Origin: Paraburkholderia lacunae
GTDB lineage: Bacteria > Pseudomonadota > Gammaproteobacteria > Burkholderiales > Burkholderiaceae
DNA length: 64,000 nt
Reading direction: 5' to 3'
Assembly: GCF_003353175.1 (NCBI RefSeq)
Contig: NZ_QHKS01000001.1
Coordinates: 434,001 to 498,000 of the forward strand
In this document: positions 55,969 through 64,000 of the stretch, piece after piece
How positions within the stretch are numbered: the first letter of the stretch is position 1
Layout: every line of letters begins with the position of its first letter
Program-made: the position numbers and the translations under genes
The notes under the pieces: model-generated
Seen by the model: only the letters and a program-made list of their open reading frames with translations
Databases searched by the model: none
Told to the model about the DNA's origin: nothing

Positions 55969-56382
55969 TCATTCAACAATACGATTAAAACTGGTGTAGT
56001 GGTCGTCGGAGTAATAACAGTTATCGGTTCGCATTAGCGGACCTCCGCAGACGATGCGACGCGCGCCGCGATTATGTGCGCGAGGCGTGGGAACGGTGTA
56101 TTCGTGGTAATAGCCGCGCCGATGCGGCGGCAGCAACCGTTCATGATTGCCGAATACAATGCCGTCCTTCTCATACGGGTAAGGCCCGCCTGCGGCAATC
56201 AAGTTCAATGTATTGACCGCTTCGCGCGGCAACTGCGCCGCCGAGATAGTGCTCTGTACTTGTGCGTCTGAATTGGCGGGCGCCGCGTAGTCGCGCGCAA
56301 ACGCGCCAGGCACGGAGCCAGATAAGCCGCAGAACGCCAAAGCACCGATCAGCACGCCATTGCGTAGCCAGTTGCGTGCCAT
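55969..56382 (-). CDS. Secreted guanyl-specific RNase, RNase Sa/barnase type
   Basis: 137 residues with a signal peptide (about 1-29, cleavage after AFA). The mature part follows RNase Sa closely: LPREAVNTLNLIAAGGP, then GYYHEYTVPTP, then RGARRIVCG and DDHYTSFNRI. The catalytic set is complete at the right spacing: Glu94, Arg105, Arg109 and His128. Two cysteines (112 and 122) could pair. Cuts RNA after guanosine outside the cell. The gene looks AT-richer than its neighbours. Confidence 0.88.
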   Translation of the reverse strand: MARNWLRNGVLIGALAFCGLSGSVPGAFARDYAAPANSDAQVQSTISAAQLPREAVNTLNLIAAGGPYPYEKDGIVFGNHERLLPPHRRGYYHEYTVPTPRAHNRGARRIVCGGPLMRTDNCYYSDDHYTSFNRIVE

Positions 56383-56570
56383 GAATCAGGGTTCCCCGCT
56401 GTTAAATCACGAGTTTGACGACCATGAAAGTCGTAAGGGTATCGCTAAAGCCCCCCGGAATCAACGTTCGCTCGGCAGGCGAAAGGTTCCAATCGCGCGG
56501 CAAAGCGCCTCGGAGCAGGTTTTGACGACTTTTGACAGATTATCTAGCCTGTACAAGCTAAAATTAGCCT

Positions 56571-56732
56571 AACAGCGCACTTGAGGATGCAGTTGGATAT
56601 CAAGTTGCCGTAACTACACCCCTGTGGGCCGGTCGTACGGTTCCCTCGGGCGAAATGGCTTTGTTCAGCCTTTTTTGGGTGGCGATCCCCTGTTCACCCT
56701 AAGGCGTGCCCATTGCGGGCACGCCTTTTTTT
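56571..56732 (+). ncRNA. Orphan structured transcript, candidate sRNA or peptide mRNA
   Basis: A plus-strand unit of about 160 nt ends in a perfect terminator, and no gene on that strand leads into it: the genes on both sides are minus strand. The RNA would fold into several hairpins: GGCT/AGCC at 56657-56670 followed by TTTTTT, GGGTG/CACCC at 56677-56699, then the terminator. It also encodes a 15-residue hydrophobic peptide (56655-56702, MALFSLFWVAIPCSP) whose stop overlaps the terminator stem. The promoter is uncertain: TAAAAT is good but the TTGACA lies 21 bases away. Confidence 0.45.
56701..56731 (+). terminator. Intrinsic terminator of the orphan transcript
   Basis: Perfect 11-bp stem AAGGCGTGCCC / GGGCACGCCTT, five-base loop, long T-run on the plus strand only. 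The minus strand lacks a U-tract, so it is not a good maeB terminator. Confidence 0.85.
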
Positions 56733-56776
56733 CGTCTGAGGCCCGATGCGCTCGGGCTCTCAGCTTCAGTCCCGGA

Positions 56777-59071
56777 TTAACGGGCGGCGATCACGTCCGC
56801 AACCAGCAGCGCCGTCATGTTGACGATGCGGCGAACTGTGGCCGATGCGGTCAGCACGTGCACCGGCTTGGCCGCGCCCAGCAGCATTGGGCCGATCGCG
56901 ATGTTGTTGCCCGCGGCGGTCTTCAGCAGGTTGTACGAGATGTTGGCCGCGTCGATGTTCGGCAGCACCAGCAGGTTCGCGTCGCCTTCGAGCGTCGAAT
57001 CAGGCAGCACTTCGCGGCGCAGATTCGCGTCGAGTGCAACGTCGCCGTGCATTTCGCCGTCCACTTGCAGGTCCGGCGCACGCTCGCGCAGGATCTCCAG
57101 CGTGTCGCGCATTTTCTGCGCGGTCGGCGCGTTGCTCGAACCGAAGTTCGAATGCGACACCAGCGCGATCTTCGGTTCGATACCGAAACGGCGCACTTCT
57201 TCGGCGGCCATGATCGTGATTTCGGCGAGCTGTGCCGGCGTCGGATCGACGTTCACGTGCGTGTCGACCAGGAAAATCTGCCGGTTCGGCAACACCAGTG
57301 CGTTCATTGCCGCGTAGACCGCGCAACCTTCGCGCTTGCCGATCACCTGATCGATGAAGTGCAAATGACGATGCGTCGTGCTGATCGTGCCGCAGATCAT
57401 GCCGTCCGCCTCGCCCTTCTTCACCAGCATCGCGCCGATCAACGTGGTGCGGCGGCGCATTTCGAGTTTCGCCATCTGTGCGGTGATGCCCTTGCGCGAC
57501 ATCATCTGGTGATACTCCTGCCAGAAGTCGCGGTAGCGCTCATCGTGGTCGGTGTTGACGACCGTGTAGTCCTGACCCGCGACCAGACGCAAACCGTAGC
57601 GCGCAATGCGCTGCTCGATCACCGCCGGACGGCCGATCAGGATCGGCTTCGCGAGCTTTTCGTCGACGATGATCTGCATCGCGCGCAGCACGCGCTCTTC
57701 CTCGCCTTCCGCGAAAACAATGCGCTTCTTCTCCGGCTCGGCGCTGCGCGCCAGCTGGAAGATCGGCTTCATCGTCGTGCCGCTGTGATAGACGAATTGC
57801 TGCAGATGCTGTTCGTATGCCTCCATGTCCTCGATCGGACGCTCGGCGACGCCCGAATCCATCGCGGCCTTCGCCACCGCCGGCGCGACCTTGACGATCA
57901 GGCGCGGGTCGAACGGCTTCGGAATCAGGTAGGCCGGACCAAACGAGAGATCCTGGATGCCGTACGCAGCCGCGACAATGTCGCTCTGCTCCTGGCGCGC
58001 CAGCTCGGCAATCGCATTGACCGCCGCGATTTCCATTTCCCGCGTGACCGTCGTCGCGCCCGCATCCAGCGCACCGCGGAACAGGAACGGGAACACCAGA
58101 ACGTTGTTCACCTGGTTCGGATAGTCCGTACGGCCCGTGCAGAGCACCGCGTCCGGGCGCACTTCGAGCGCCAGCTCCGGCAGGATTTCCGGCGTCGGGT
58201 TGGCGAGCGCCAGAATCAGCGGCTTATCCGCCATCTGCTTGACCATGTCCTGCTTGAGCACGCCGCCGGCCGAGAGACCCAGGAAAATGTCCGCGCCGCC
58301 AATCGCCTCGGCGAGCGTGCGGGCTTCGGTTTCGCGTGCGAAGCGTTCTTTGTCCGGGTCCATCAGTTCGACTCGGCCCTTGTAGACCACACCGGCCAGG
58401 TCGGTGACGAGTATGTTTTCGAGCGGCAAGCCGAGATCGACCAGCAGGTCCAGACAGGCCAGTGCCGCCGCGCCCGCGCCGGACGCCACCAGCTTGACCT
58501 TCTTGATGTCCTTGCCGACCACTTTCAGACCGTTGGTGATCGCCGCCGCGACGACGATCGCGGTGCCGTGCTGGTCGTCGTGGAAGACCGGAATCTTCAT
58601 GCGCTTGCGGCATTCGCGTTCGACGATGAAGCAGTCCGGCGCCTTGATGTCTTCGAGATTGATGCCGCCGAAGGTCGGCTCGAGCGCCGCGATCACGTCG
58701 ACCAGCTTGTGCGGATCGGACTCGTTCAGCTCGATATCGAACACGTCGATGCCGGCGAACTTCTTGAACAGGACGGCCTTGCCTTCCATGACCGGCTTCG
58801 ACGCGAGCGGCCCGATGTTGCCGAGACCCAGCACCGCGGTGCCGTTGGTGACGACCCCCACCAGATTGCTGCGCGCGGTGAAGCGGGCAGCGTTCAGCGG
58901 GTTTTCGACGATTTCCTCGCACGCGAACGCGACGCCCGGCGAGTACGCCAGCGCGAGGTCACGCTGGTTGATCATCTGCTTGGTCGGAGCGATCGCGATC
59001 TTCCCGGGGGTGGGGAACTCGTGATAATCGAGAGCGGCTTCGCGGAGTTTGCTATTGACGGGATTCGACAT
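56777..59071 (-). CDS. maeB: NADP-type malic enzyme with phosphotransacetylase-like domain
   Basis: 764 residues. Malic enzyme core at about 1-430: YSPGVAFACEEI, NLVGVVTNGTAVLGLGNIG, FHDDQHGTAIVV and the VASGAGAAALA dinucleotide motif. A phosphotransacetylase-like domain follows to the end (KRIVFAEGEEERVLRA, then GPMLLGAAKPVHVLTASATVRRIVN), which in MaeB is regulatory. Converts malate to pyruvate and CO2. Start at 59071 (MSNPVNSKLRE): the next upstream ATG at 59116 lies inside the promoter -10 box and could not be on the mRNA. Confidence 0.93.
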   Translation of the reverse strand: MSNPVNSKLREAALDYHEFPTPGKIAIAPTKQMINQRDLALAYSPGVAFACEEIVENPLNAARFTARSNLVGVVTNGTAVLGLGNIGPLASKPVMEGKAVLFKKFAGIDVFDIELNESDPHKLVDVIAALEPTFGGINLEDIKAPDCFIVERECRKRMKIPVFHDDQHGTAIVVAAAITNGLKVVGKDIKKVKLVASGAGAAALACLDLLVDLGLPLENILVTDLAGVVYKGRVELMDPDKERFARETEARTLAEAIGGADIFLGLSAGGVLKQDMVKQMADKPLILALANPTPEILPELALEVRPDAVLCTGRTDYPNQVNNVLVFPFLFRGALDAGATTVTREMEIAAVNAIAELARQEQSDIVAAAYGIQDLSFGPAYLIPKPFDPRLIVKVAPAVAKAAMDSGVAERPIEDMEAYEQHLQQFVYHSGTTMKPIFQLARSAEPEKKRIVFAEGEEERVLRAMQIIVDEKLAKPILIGRPAVIEQRIARYGLRLVAGQDYTVVNTDHDERYRDFWQEYHQMMSRKGITAQMAKLEMRRRTTLIGAMLVKKGEADGMICGTISTTHRHLHFIDQVIGKREGCAVYAAMNALVLPNRQIFLVDTHVNVDPTPAQLAEITIMAAEEVRRFGIEPKIALVSHSNFGSSNAPTAQKMRDTLEILRERAPDLQVDGEMHGDVALDANLRREVLPDSTLEGDANLLVLPNIDAANISYNLLKTAAGNNIAIGPMLLGAAKPVHVLTASATVRRIVNMTALLVADVIAAR

Positions 59072-59116
59072 AAGGCGGGCTTGGAAGGGCGGATTAGAAT
59101 AGATGTTCGACGGCAT

Positions 59117-59122
59117 TGTAGC
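59117..59122 (-). promoter_or_regulatory. -10 element of maeB
   Basis: TACAAT on the minus strand, 45 bases before the chosen maeB start. Its last two bases overlap an in-frame ATG at 59116, ruling that codon out if this promoter is used. Confidence 0.45.
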
Positions 59123-59265
59123 CCCAATCGCCGCCCTAAATCCTTCAATACGGGTACAACAGCCGCGACTGAAATACAGCGAACGGTGCGCGAGGCGCGC
59201 TTCGGGCGGAGCGCGAGTCGACGTGGGTTGAGTGCGAATCGGGTGTCCAGCCAGCGCCTTCTCCC

Positions 59266-59271
59266 TACAAT
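59266..59271 (+). promoter_or_regulatory. Possible -10 of thiL
   Basis: TACAAT 50 bases before the thiL start, in the divergent maeB-thiL region. Confidence 0.4.
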
Positions 59272-59321
59272 GCGCGCCTTAGCGGCTTTTCACCGCCTTT
59301 GCCCGTTCACTCATCGCCACC

Positions 59322-60320
59322 ATGCTCTCCGAGTTTTCACTGATCGATCGTTTTTTCGCGCGCCGCGCTGCCGCTTCGCCGCCTAACGCCGCCGACGGCA
59401 CGCTCGGCATCGGCGACGACTGCGCGCTACTCGCGCCGCGCCCCGGCGAGATGCTGGCGATTTCGACGGACATGCTGGTCGAAGGCCGCCACTTCTTTGC
59501 CGGCATCGATCCCGAAGCGCTCGGTCACAAAACGCTCGCAGTCAATCTGTCGGACCTCGCCGCGATGGGCGCGAAGCCGCAGGCGTTCACGCTGGCGTTC
59601 TCCTTGCCGAAGGCCGATGAGGCATGGCTCGCCGCATTCAGCGAGGGACTCTTCGCGATGGCCGAACGCTACGATTGCGAGCTGATCGGCGGCGATACGA
59701 CGAGCGGTCCGTTGAATCTGTGCATCACCGTATTCGGCAGCGTGCCGCCGCAGCTGGCGCTGCGCCGCGACGCCGCGCAGCCGGGCGACGACGTCTGGAT
59801 CTCCGGCACGCTCGGCGACGCACGCGCCGGCCTGGGCGTGCAGCGCGGCGAGTGGTCGGCGGATCTCGCGGACACTGCGACGTTTCGCCGCGCCCTCGAG
59901 CGCCCGGAGCCCCGCATCGCGCTGGGTCTTGCGCTGCGCGGCATCGCGCACGCGGCGCTCGATCTGTCCGATGGGCTCGCCGGCGACCTGCTGCACATCC
60001 TCGAACGCTCGGCAATGCACGCCACCGTCGATGTCGACGCCGTGCCGCGCTCCGCCGCGTTACGCCGCTTGTCGCCCGAAATCCAGCGGCGCTGCACGTT
60101 GGCCGGCGGCGACGATTACGAGCTGTGTTTCACCGCGCCTGTCGCCGCGCGTGCATCGATTGAAGCGGCCGGCCGCAAGGTGGATGTGCCGGTCACGCGC
60201 ATCGGTACAATAAGCGCTCTTCAATCGGCGGGCGACCGCCCGGCGATCGACTGGCGCGACGCCACCGGCACGCCGCTCACCCTGACGTTGCAAGGCTTCG
60301 ATCATTTCCATGCAGACTGA
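59322..60320 (+). CDS. thiL: Thiamine-monophosphate kinase
   Basis: Makes thiamine diphosphate from the monophosphate. 332 residues of the AIR-synthase/ThiL fold: GIGDDCALLAPRPGEMLAIS with metal-binding aspartates, LAVNLSDLAAMGA, LIGGDTTSGP and LDLSDGLAGDL. Start at 59322 (MLSEFSLIDRFF). pgpA overlaps its end by 11 bases, the conserved thiL-pgpA order. Confidence 0.95.
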   Translation: MLSEFSLIDRFFARRAAASPPNAADGTLGIGDDCALLAPRPGEMLAISTDMLVEGRHFFAGIDPEALGHKTLAVNLSDLAAMGAKPQAFTLAFSLPKADEAWLAAFSEGLFAMAERYDCELIGGDTTSGPLNLCITVFGSVPPQLALRRDAAQPGDDVWISGTLGDARAGLGVQRGEWSADLADTATFRRALERPEPRIALGLALRGIAHAALDLSDGLAGDLLHILERSAMHATVDVDAVPRSAALRRLSPEIQRRCTLAGGDDYELCFTAPVAARASIEAAGRKVDVPVTRIGTISALQSAGDRPAIDWRDATGTPLTLTLQGFDHFHAD

Positions 60321-60882
60321 TCCCTCGCTCGGCCCCGCCGACGATCTCATCGGCAGCACGCCGCCCAAAGCGCCCGATCCGCGCCCGCCTCGCTCGGGGC
60401 CGCGCCGCGCCACCGCGCGCTTCATGCTGTCGCACCCGCTGCATATCCTGTCGCTGGGTTTCGGCAGCGGCTTGTCGCCGGTTGCGCCAGGCACCGTCGG
60501 CACGCTGTTCGCGTGGGCGTCGTTCGCTGTGTTGAGCCGCTATCTGACCGTGATCGAATGGGGTCTGCTGATCGCCGTCGGGTTTGTCGGCGGCATTGCA
60601 ATCTGCGGCTTTACCGCGAAGAAGCTCGGCGTCGACGATCCGTCGCCGGTCGTATGGGATGAAATCATCGCCTTCTGGCTGGTGCTGCTGATGGTCACGC
60701 CGGTCAACCTGGCCGGGCAGTTCGCCGCATTCATCGTGTTCCGCTTCTTCGACATGGTGAAGCCGCCGCCGATCGGTTATTTCGACCGCCGGCTGAAAGG
60801 TGGCTTTGGCATCATGTTCGATGATCTGGTCGCCGCGTTTTTCACGCTGCTCGTGATTGCGCTCTGGCGTATGTCGGTTTAA
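60310..60882 (+). CDS. pgpA: Phosphatidylglycerophosphatase A
   Basis: Membrane phosphatase making phosphatidylglycerol. 190 residues; the first 35 are Pro/Arg-rich and variable. Core motifs: GSGLSPVAPGTVGTLFAW, VVWDEIIAFWLVL, FRFFDMVKPPPI and FDDLVAA. About three to four hydrophobic segments. It overlaps thiL by 11 bases and is followed by pncC after 55 bases. Confidence 0.93.
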   Translation: MQTDPSLGPADDLIGSTPPKAPDPRPPRSGPRRATARFMLSHPLHILSLGFGSGLSPVAPGTVGTLFAWASFAVLSRYLTVIEWGLLIAVGFVGGIAICGFTAKKLGVDDPSPVVWDEIIAFWLVLLMVTPVNLAGQFAAFIVFRFFDMVKPPPIGYFDRRLKGGFGIMFDDLVAAFFTLLVIALWRMSV

Positions 60883-60937
60883 CCGCCGCCGCCCGCCCGT
60901 TGCCCGTTGCCGGCTCCCCGTTTTCCGGATTGACGCC

Positions 60938-61438
60938 ATGCCTACCGATTCCGTGGTTCACCAGCTCGCCATTCGCGTGAGCAACCGTTTGCGCGACGAA
61001 CGCCTGATGCTCGTGACCGCCGAATCCTGCACGGGCGGCATGGTGGCCACCGCGATCACCGATATTTCCGGCAGCAGCGGCTGGTTCGAGCGCGGCTTCG
61101 TCACGTATTCGAACCAGGCGAAGTGCGAAATGATCGGCGTGCCGGCCGAGCTGATCGACAAGCACGGCGCGGTCAGCGAGCAGGTGGCGCGCGCCATGGC
61201 CGAAGGCGCGCTGCGCAACAGCCGCGCGCAGGTGTCGCTGTCGATCACCGGCGTCGCCGGCCCGGGCGGGGGCTCCGAGACCAAGCCGGTCGGCATGGTG
61301 TCGTTCGGCTGGAGCAACCGGCTGCATACGTCGGTGGAAACGAAGGTGTTCAAGGGCGACCGCGAGAGGATCCGCGTGCAGGCCGCCGCGCACGCATTGC
61401 GCGGCGTGCTGGCGTTGCTCGACGAACGCGAACATTGA
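60938..61438 (+). CDS. pncC: Nicotinamide-nucleotide amidohydrolase PncC (CinA C-terminal type)
   Basis: Deamidates NMN to NaMN in pyridine nucleotide salvage. 166 residues, a stand-alone CinA C-terminal domain. Catalytic loop TAESCTGGMVA with Ser30, then GWFERGFVTYSNQAKCEMIG, SITGVAGPGGGSETKPVG. Start at 60938 (MPTDSVVHQL). Likely in one unit with thiL and pgpA. Confidence 0.93.
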   Translation: MPTDSVVHQLAIRVSNRLRDERLMLVTAESCTGGMVATAITDISGSSGWFERGFVTYSNQAKCEMIGVPAELIDKHGAVSEQVARAMAEGALRNSRAQVSLSITGVAGPGGGSETKPVGMVSFGWSNRLHTSVETKVFKGDRERIRVQAAAHALRGVLALLDEREH

Positions 61439-61449
61439 CTTCCAGCTGG

Positions 61450-61989
61450 ATGCCCAGGATGCCCGAATTGCCCAGGATGCCCGACTGGCACGCCGCCCAA
61501 GACGAATTGATCCGGCGCTTCGATCTGAAGCCGCATCCGGAGGGCGGATTCTTTAGCGAGACGTACCGGTCGGCCGTGCGGGTAAGCCGCCAGGACGGTT
61601 CAGTTGAGACGCGCAGCGCTTCCACCGCGATCTATTACCTGCTCTGCGACGGCGCGCATTCGGCGTGGCATCGGATCAAGTCCGACGAGGTCTGGCATTT
61701 TTACGCCGGCGAGCCGTTGAATGTGCACGTGCTCGATGAGAAAGGCGAATGGGTCACACACCGGCTAGGCAATACGCTCACAAACCCTGACACCGTGTTT
61801 CAGGCCGTGGTGCCGGCGGGTTCGTGGTTCGCCGCCGAATGCGCCGATCCGGCCACCTTCGCGTTGGTCGGCTGCACGGTGGCGCCGGGATTTGAATTCA
61901 GCGAATTCGAGCTGGCGGATGTCGGCGCGCTGAAGGCACAACATCCGCAGCATGCGGGGTTGATTGAGCGGCTGGGGCCGGCAACCTGA
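61450..61989 (+). CDS. Cupin-fold protein, DUF985 family
   Basis: 179 residues from the first candidate start. DUF985 motifs: LIRRFDLKPHPEGGFFSETYR, STAIYYLLCDG, AWHRIKSDEVWHFYAGEPL and APGFEFSEFELAD. The cupin barrel with its His and Glu suggests a metal site, but no reaction is known. Three in-frame ATGs (61450, 61459, 61477) lie in a short repeated stretch; none has a good ribosome site, and the last (MPDWHAAQ) is nearest the domain. Eleven bases after pncC. Confidence 0.82.
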   Translation: MPRMPELPRMPDWHAAQDELIRRFDLKPHPEGGFFSETYRSAVRVSRQDGSVETRSASTAIYYLLCDGAHSAWHRIKSDEVWHFYAGEPLNVHVLDEKGEWVTHRLGNTLTNPDTVFQAVVPAGSWFAAECADPATFALVGCTVAPGFEFSEFELADVGALKAQHPQHAGLIERLGPAT

Positions 61990-62043
61990 CCGGCCTGTAC
62001 CGAAGCGGATCAAGAAGCTGTCTTTGACAACGACAGCCGTCCA

Positions 62044-62859
62044 TCACCGATACGCATTAATCCGGTCGCGCGTTTCCATTGCGGCTTTCGCGGCGGCTGC
62101 GGCGAAATCGTCGCCTTTGCCGGCGTAGATAATCGCCCGCGACGAGTTGATCAGCATGCCCGTGCCCTTTGCCGTACGGCCGGCGTTGACCGTCGCCTGG
62201 ACGTCACCGCCTTGCGCGCCGATACCCGGAATCAGCAACGGCATGTCGCCGACGATCCCACGCACCACTTCGATTTCCTTCGGGAAGGTCGCGCCGACCA
62301 CGAGACCCAGCTGCCCGCTCGCGTTCCATTTGTCCGCCGCGAGTTGCGCGACCACCTGATACAGCGGACGCCCGCCTGTTTCCAGAAACTGCAGATCCGA
62401 GCCGCCGGGATTCGAAGTCCGGCACAGCACGATCACGCCCTTGCCGTGGTGCTCCAGATACGGCTCGATCGAATCGAAACCCATATACGGATTGACCGTC
62501 ACCGCGTCCGCCTGATAGCGCTCGAACGCCTCGCGTGCGTATTGTTCGGCGGTGCTGCCGATATCGCCGCGCTTCGCGTCCAGAATCACCGGCAGGCCCG
62601 GGTGGTTCGCATGAATGTGCGCGATCAGCTGTTCGAGCTGGTCTTCCGCGCGATGCGCGGCGAAGTACGCGATCTGCGGCTTGAACGACGATGCATACGG
62701 CGCCGTCGCGTCGACAATCGTCCGGCAGAAATCGAAAATCGCTTCAGTACGGCCGGCGAGCGCACCCGGGAATTTGCCGGGCTCGGGGTCGAGGCCGACG
62801 CACAGCAGCGAGTTCGTGCGCTGCCAGGCGTCGTTGAGTGTCTGGGTGAAATTGGACAT
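62044..62859 (-). CDS. pyrF: Orotidine 5'-phosphate decarboxylase, long (type 2) form
   Basis: Last step of UMP synthesis. 271 residues, longer than E. coli PyrF, matching the type 2 group. The catalytic tetrad motif is LDAKRGDIG with Lys96, preceded by FKPQIAYF; phosphate-binding [10 protein letters not shown] and [12 protein letters not shown] close the barrel. Start at 62859 ([12 protein letters not shown]). Single gene, convergent with the cupin gene. Confidence 0.95.
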   Translation of the reverse strand: MSNFTQTLNDAWQRTNSLLCVGLDPEPGKFPGALAGRTEAIFDFCRTIVDATAPYASSFKPQIAYFAAHRAEDQLEQLIAHIHANHPGLPVILDAKRGDIGSTAEQYAREAFERYQADAVTVNPYMGFDSIEPYLEHHGKGVIVLCRTSNPGGSDLQFLETGGRPLYQVVAQLAADKWNASGQLGLVVGATFPKEIEVVRGIVGDMPLLIPGIGAQGGDVQATVNAGRTAKGTGMLINSSRAIIYAGKGDDFAAAAAKAAMETRDRINAYR

Positions 62860-63009
62860 GGTGAGTCTCGCGGCGAGCCGATAACGGAAGAGGCGCGTAT
62901 TTTACCTGTCCTGCGCGGCGGGCCGCGCCCGCGTCATTGCGCGCCCGCGTCGCACCGTGCTGGCCCGCCCGCTTCCCTGCCCCGCTTCTCCGCTCCGTCT
63001 CCCGCCCGC

Positions 63010-63993
63010 TTACTGCTGCCGCCGCCGCGAGCCGCGCGCGCCCGGCATCGAGCGCAAACCGGTGCGCTCGACGGTAAAGCGGAACGAGCGCGTCAGCCGC
63101 TCGCCGCGTCCGAGCATCGTCATGCCGTTCTCGCACGCGCCGCCGGCCAGATTCATCGCGTTGATCGGATGGTCGACCGGCTCGAAGCAGAAGAAGTCTT
63201 CACCGGGCGGCGTGTACAGCACGTAGTAGTCGGTGTCGGCTGCGATCGTCAGCGACAGGCGGCGCTTCGGCCATACCACTGCCGCCTGCCCGCTCCAGCC
63301 GGTGAACGCGTGATTGACGATGGTTTCCGGCAACGGATACGCGACGCCGAATTGCCACGCGGGCGGCGCCGGCACATGGCGCACCGGCAGCCAGTCGTCG
63401 CCGGGAAGCCACAGCCCGCCAGCCGCCGCCGACAGTTCGGTATCCGCATCGCGCACGAAAAACGGATGGACGCCCAGCCCGAAAGGCAACGACTCACGGC
63501 CGGTGTTCTCGATCTCCAGCGTCACGACGAGCGTCGGGCCGTCCAGCGTATAGGTTTGCGCGGCGCGAAACGCGTACGGCTTGCCGTCGTGGCGATCGAG
63601 CGTCAGGCGCACATTGTCGCGGTCCGCCTCGGCGACCTGCCACGCCGATTGCCAGCCGTCGCCATGAATCGGCAAGGGCTCGTCGGCGCGGTTGCGCGGC
63701 ACCTCGACACGCCGTCCCGCGACATTGAAATAGCCGCCGCCGATCCGGTTCGAATACGGCAGCAGCGGATAGCAGGCAAGCTGGTTCGGATGCGTATCGG
63801 CGCCGACGTGACGGCAGCGTCGAAAGATCGGCGTCAGCGCACCGTCGTTGCGCCAATCGAAACGGGTGACGCCGCCGCCGAGCGTCGGCGCGACATCGAG
63901 GCGCAGATGCGCGTTGGCGAGCGTAATGCACGCAACATCGCCACCGCTCGTTTCGCCCACCGCGACCGCCGACGTACTGGGACCCGGAAGCAC
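63010..63993 (-). CDS. Aldose 1-epimerase family protein, possibly cut by the window edge
   Basis: Up to 327 residues visible, opening at a GTG seven bases from the window end; the true start may lie outside. Galactose-mutarotase fold: NQLACYPLLPYSNRIGGG, catalytic histidines in PIHGDGWQSAW and FGLGVHPFF, and the Glu in FFCFEPVDHPINAM. The C-terminus is basic (RGSRRRQQ). Sugar specificity unknown. It lies 150 bases from pyrF on the same strand. Confidence 0.85.
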   Translation of the reverse strand: MLPGPSTSAVAVGETSGGDVACITLANAHLRLDVAPTLGGGVTRFDWRNDGALTPIFRRCRHVGADTHPNQLACYPLLPYSNRIGGGYFNVAGRRVEVPRNRADEPLPIHGDGWQSAWQVAEADRDNVRLTLDRHDGKPYAFRAAQTYTLDGPTLVVTLEIENTGRESLPFGLGVHPFFVRDADTELSAAAGGLWLPGDDWLPVRHVPAPPAWQFGVAYPLPETIVNHAFTGWSGQAAVVWPKRRLSLTIAADTDYYVLYTPPGEDFFCFEPVDHPINAMNLAGGACENGMTMLGRGERLTRSFRFTVERTGLRSMPGARGSRRRQQ

Positions 63994-64000
63994 CGTAGTG

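Larger units (their letters stand above)
56383..56776. other. Intergenic region upstream of RNase and downstream of maeB
   Basis: 394 bases without a conventional gene. It contains TTGACA (56532-56537), an inverted repeat GCTAA-AA-TTAGC (56557-56568), a possible TAAAAT -10 (56559-56564) and a plus-strand terminator (56701-56731) that bound an unassigned transcript. Confidence 0.5.

Noticed and set aside
56571..56732. Orphan transcript as 6S RNA, 4.5S RNA or tmRNA
   Set aside because: The conserved SRP loop, tmRNA ends and the 6S closing stem with its bubble could not be recognised; left as unassigned.
56624..59386. Long plus-strand frame opposite maeB, running over the orphan transcript
   Set aside because: It crosses a strong terminator and reads as shadow of maeB.

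Overview
The window is a stretch of core chromosome from a GC-rich betaproteobacterium, most likely Burkholderia sensu lato (a Paraburkholderia-type genome). The evidence is gene order and family content: corC-lnt, dusB-fis-purH, ruvC-ruvA-ruvB, rplM-rpsI-erpA, leuS-lptE-holA, bamE divergent from fur, and an edd-eda cluster beside hexR. No phage, insertion sequence, CRISPR array or tRNA was seen. Genes are closely packed on both strands. Both end genes (corC and an aldose epimerase) run to or past the window edge.

Layout. 1-11.7 kb, mostly plus strand: lipoprotein acylation (lnt), a GST, pepP-ubiH, dusB-fis, purH, and the Holliday-junction set ruvC, ruvA, ruvB. 11.9-17.4 kb: a histidine phosphatase, dtd and tyrS on the minus strand, anmK on plus, then erpA and the rplM-rpsI ribosomal operon. 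17.5-19.2 kb holds two RNA genes on the minus strand: a short candidate sRNA carrying tandem anti-Shine-Dalgarno sequence, and rnpB (RNase P RNA), with an OsmC gene between. 19.3-29.9 kb: pyrC with a DUF3025 gene, a class II amidotransferase, a glutamate/aspartate ABC importer (gltI-J-K-L), gdhA with a LysR regulator, and purB. 30-36.3 kb: gluconate uptake and phosphorylation plus the Entner-Doudoroff pair edd-eda, divergent from hexR, then a HemJ-like gene. 36.4-46.3 kb: proA, leuS-lptE-holA, an ExbB/ExbD pair, dapB, bamE and fur.

46.5-50.4 kb is a ureide cluster (ureidoglycolate lyase, allantoicase, a DctA-family carrier) divergent from a FadR-type GntR regulator. 50.5-53.6 kb carries gap and a transketolase. 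54-64 kb has a VOC protein, rsmE, a secreted guanyl-type RNase with an adjacent barstar inhibitor, an orphan terminator-bounded transcript, maeB, thiL-pgpA-pncC-cupin, pyrF and an aldose epimerase.

How it fits together. Carbon flow from gluconate runs gntP-gntK-edd-eda to glyceraldehyde-3-phosphate and pyruvate, under probable HexR control through two matching sites in the shared intergenic region. Glutamate or aspartate import (glt) sits next to glutamate dehydrogenase, so uptake and deamination are likely co-regulated. The least ordinary items are the anti-SD sRNA, the RNase/barstar pair, the orphan RNA upstream of maeB, and a DctA homologue with a changed substrate-site motif inside the allantoate genes. 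All start sites, promoters and operators below come from reading the sequence only; none was computed or searched.
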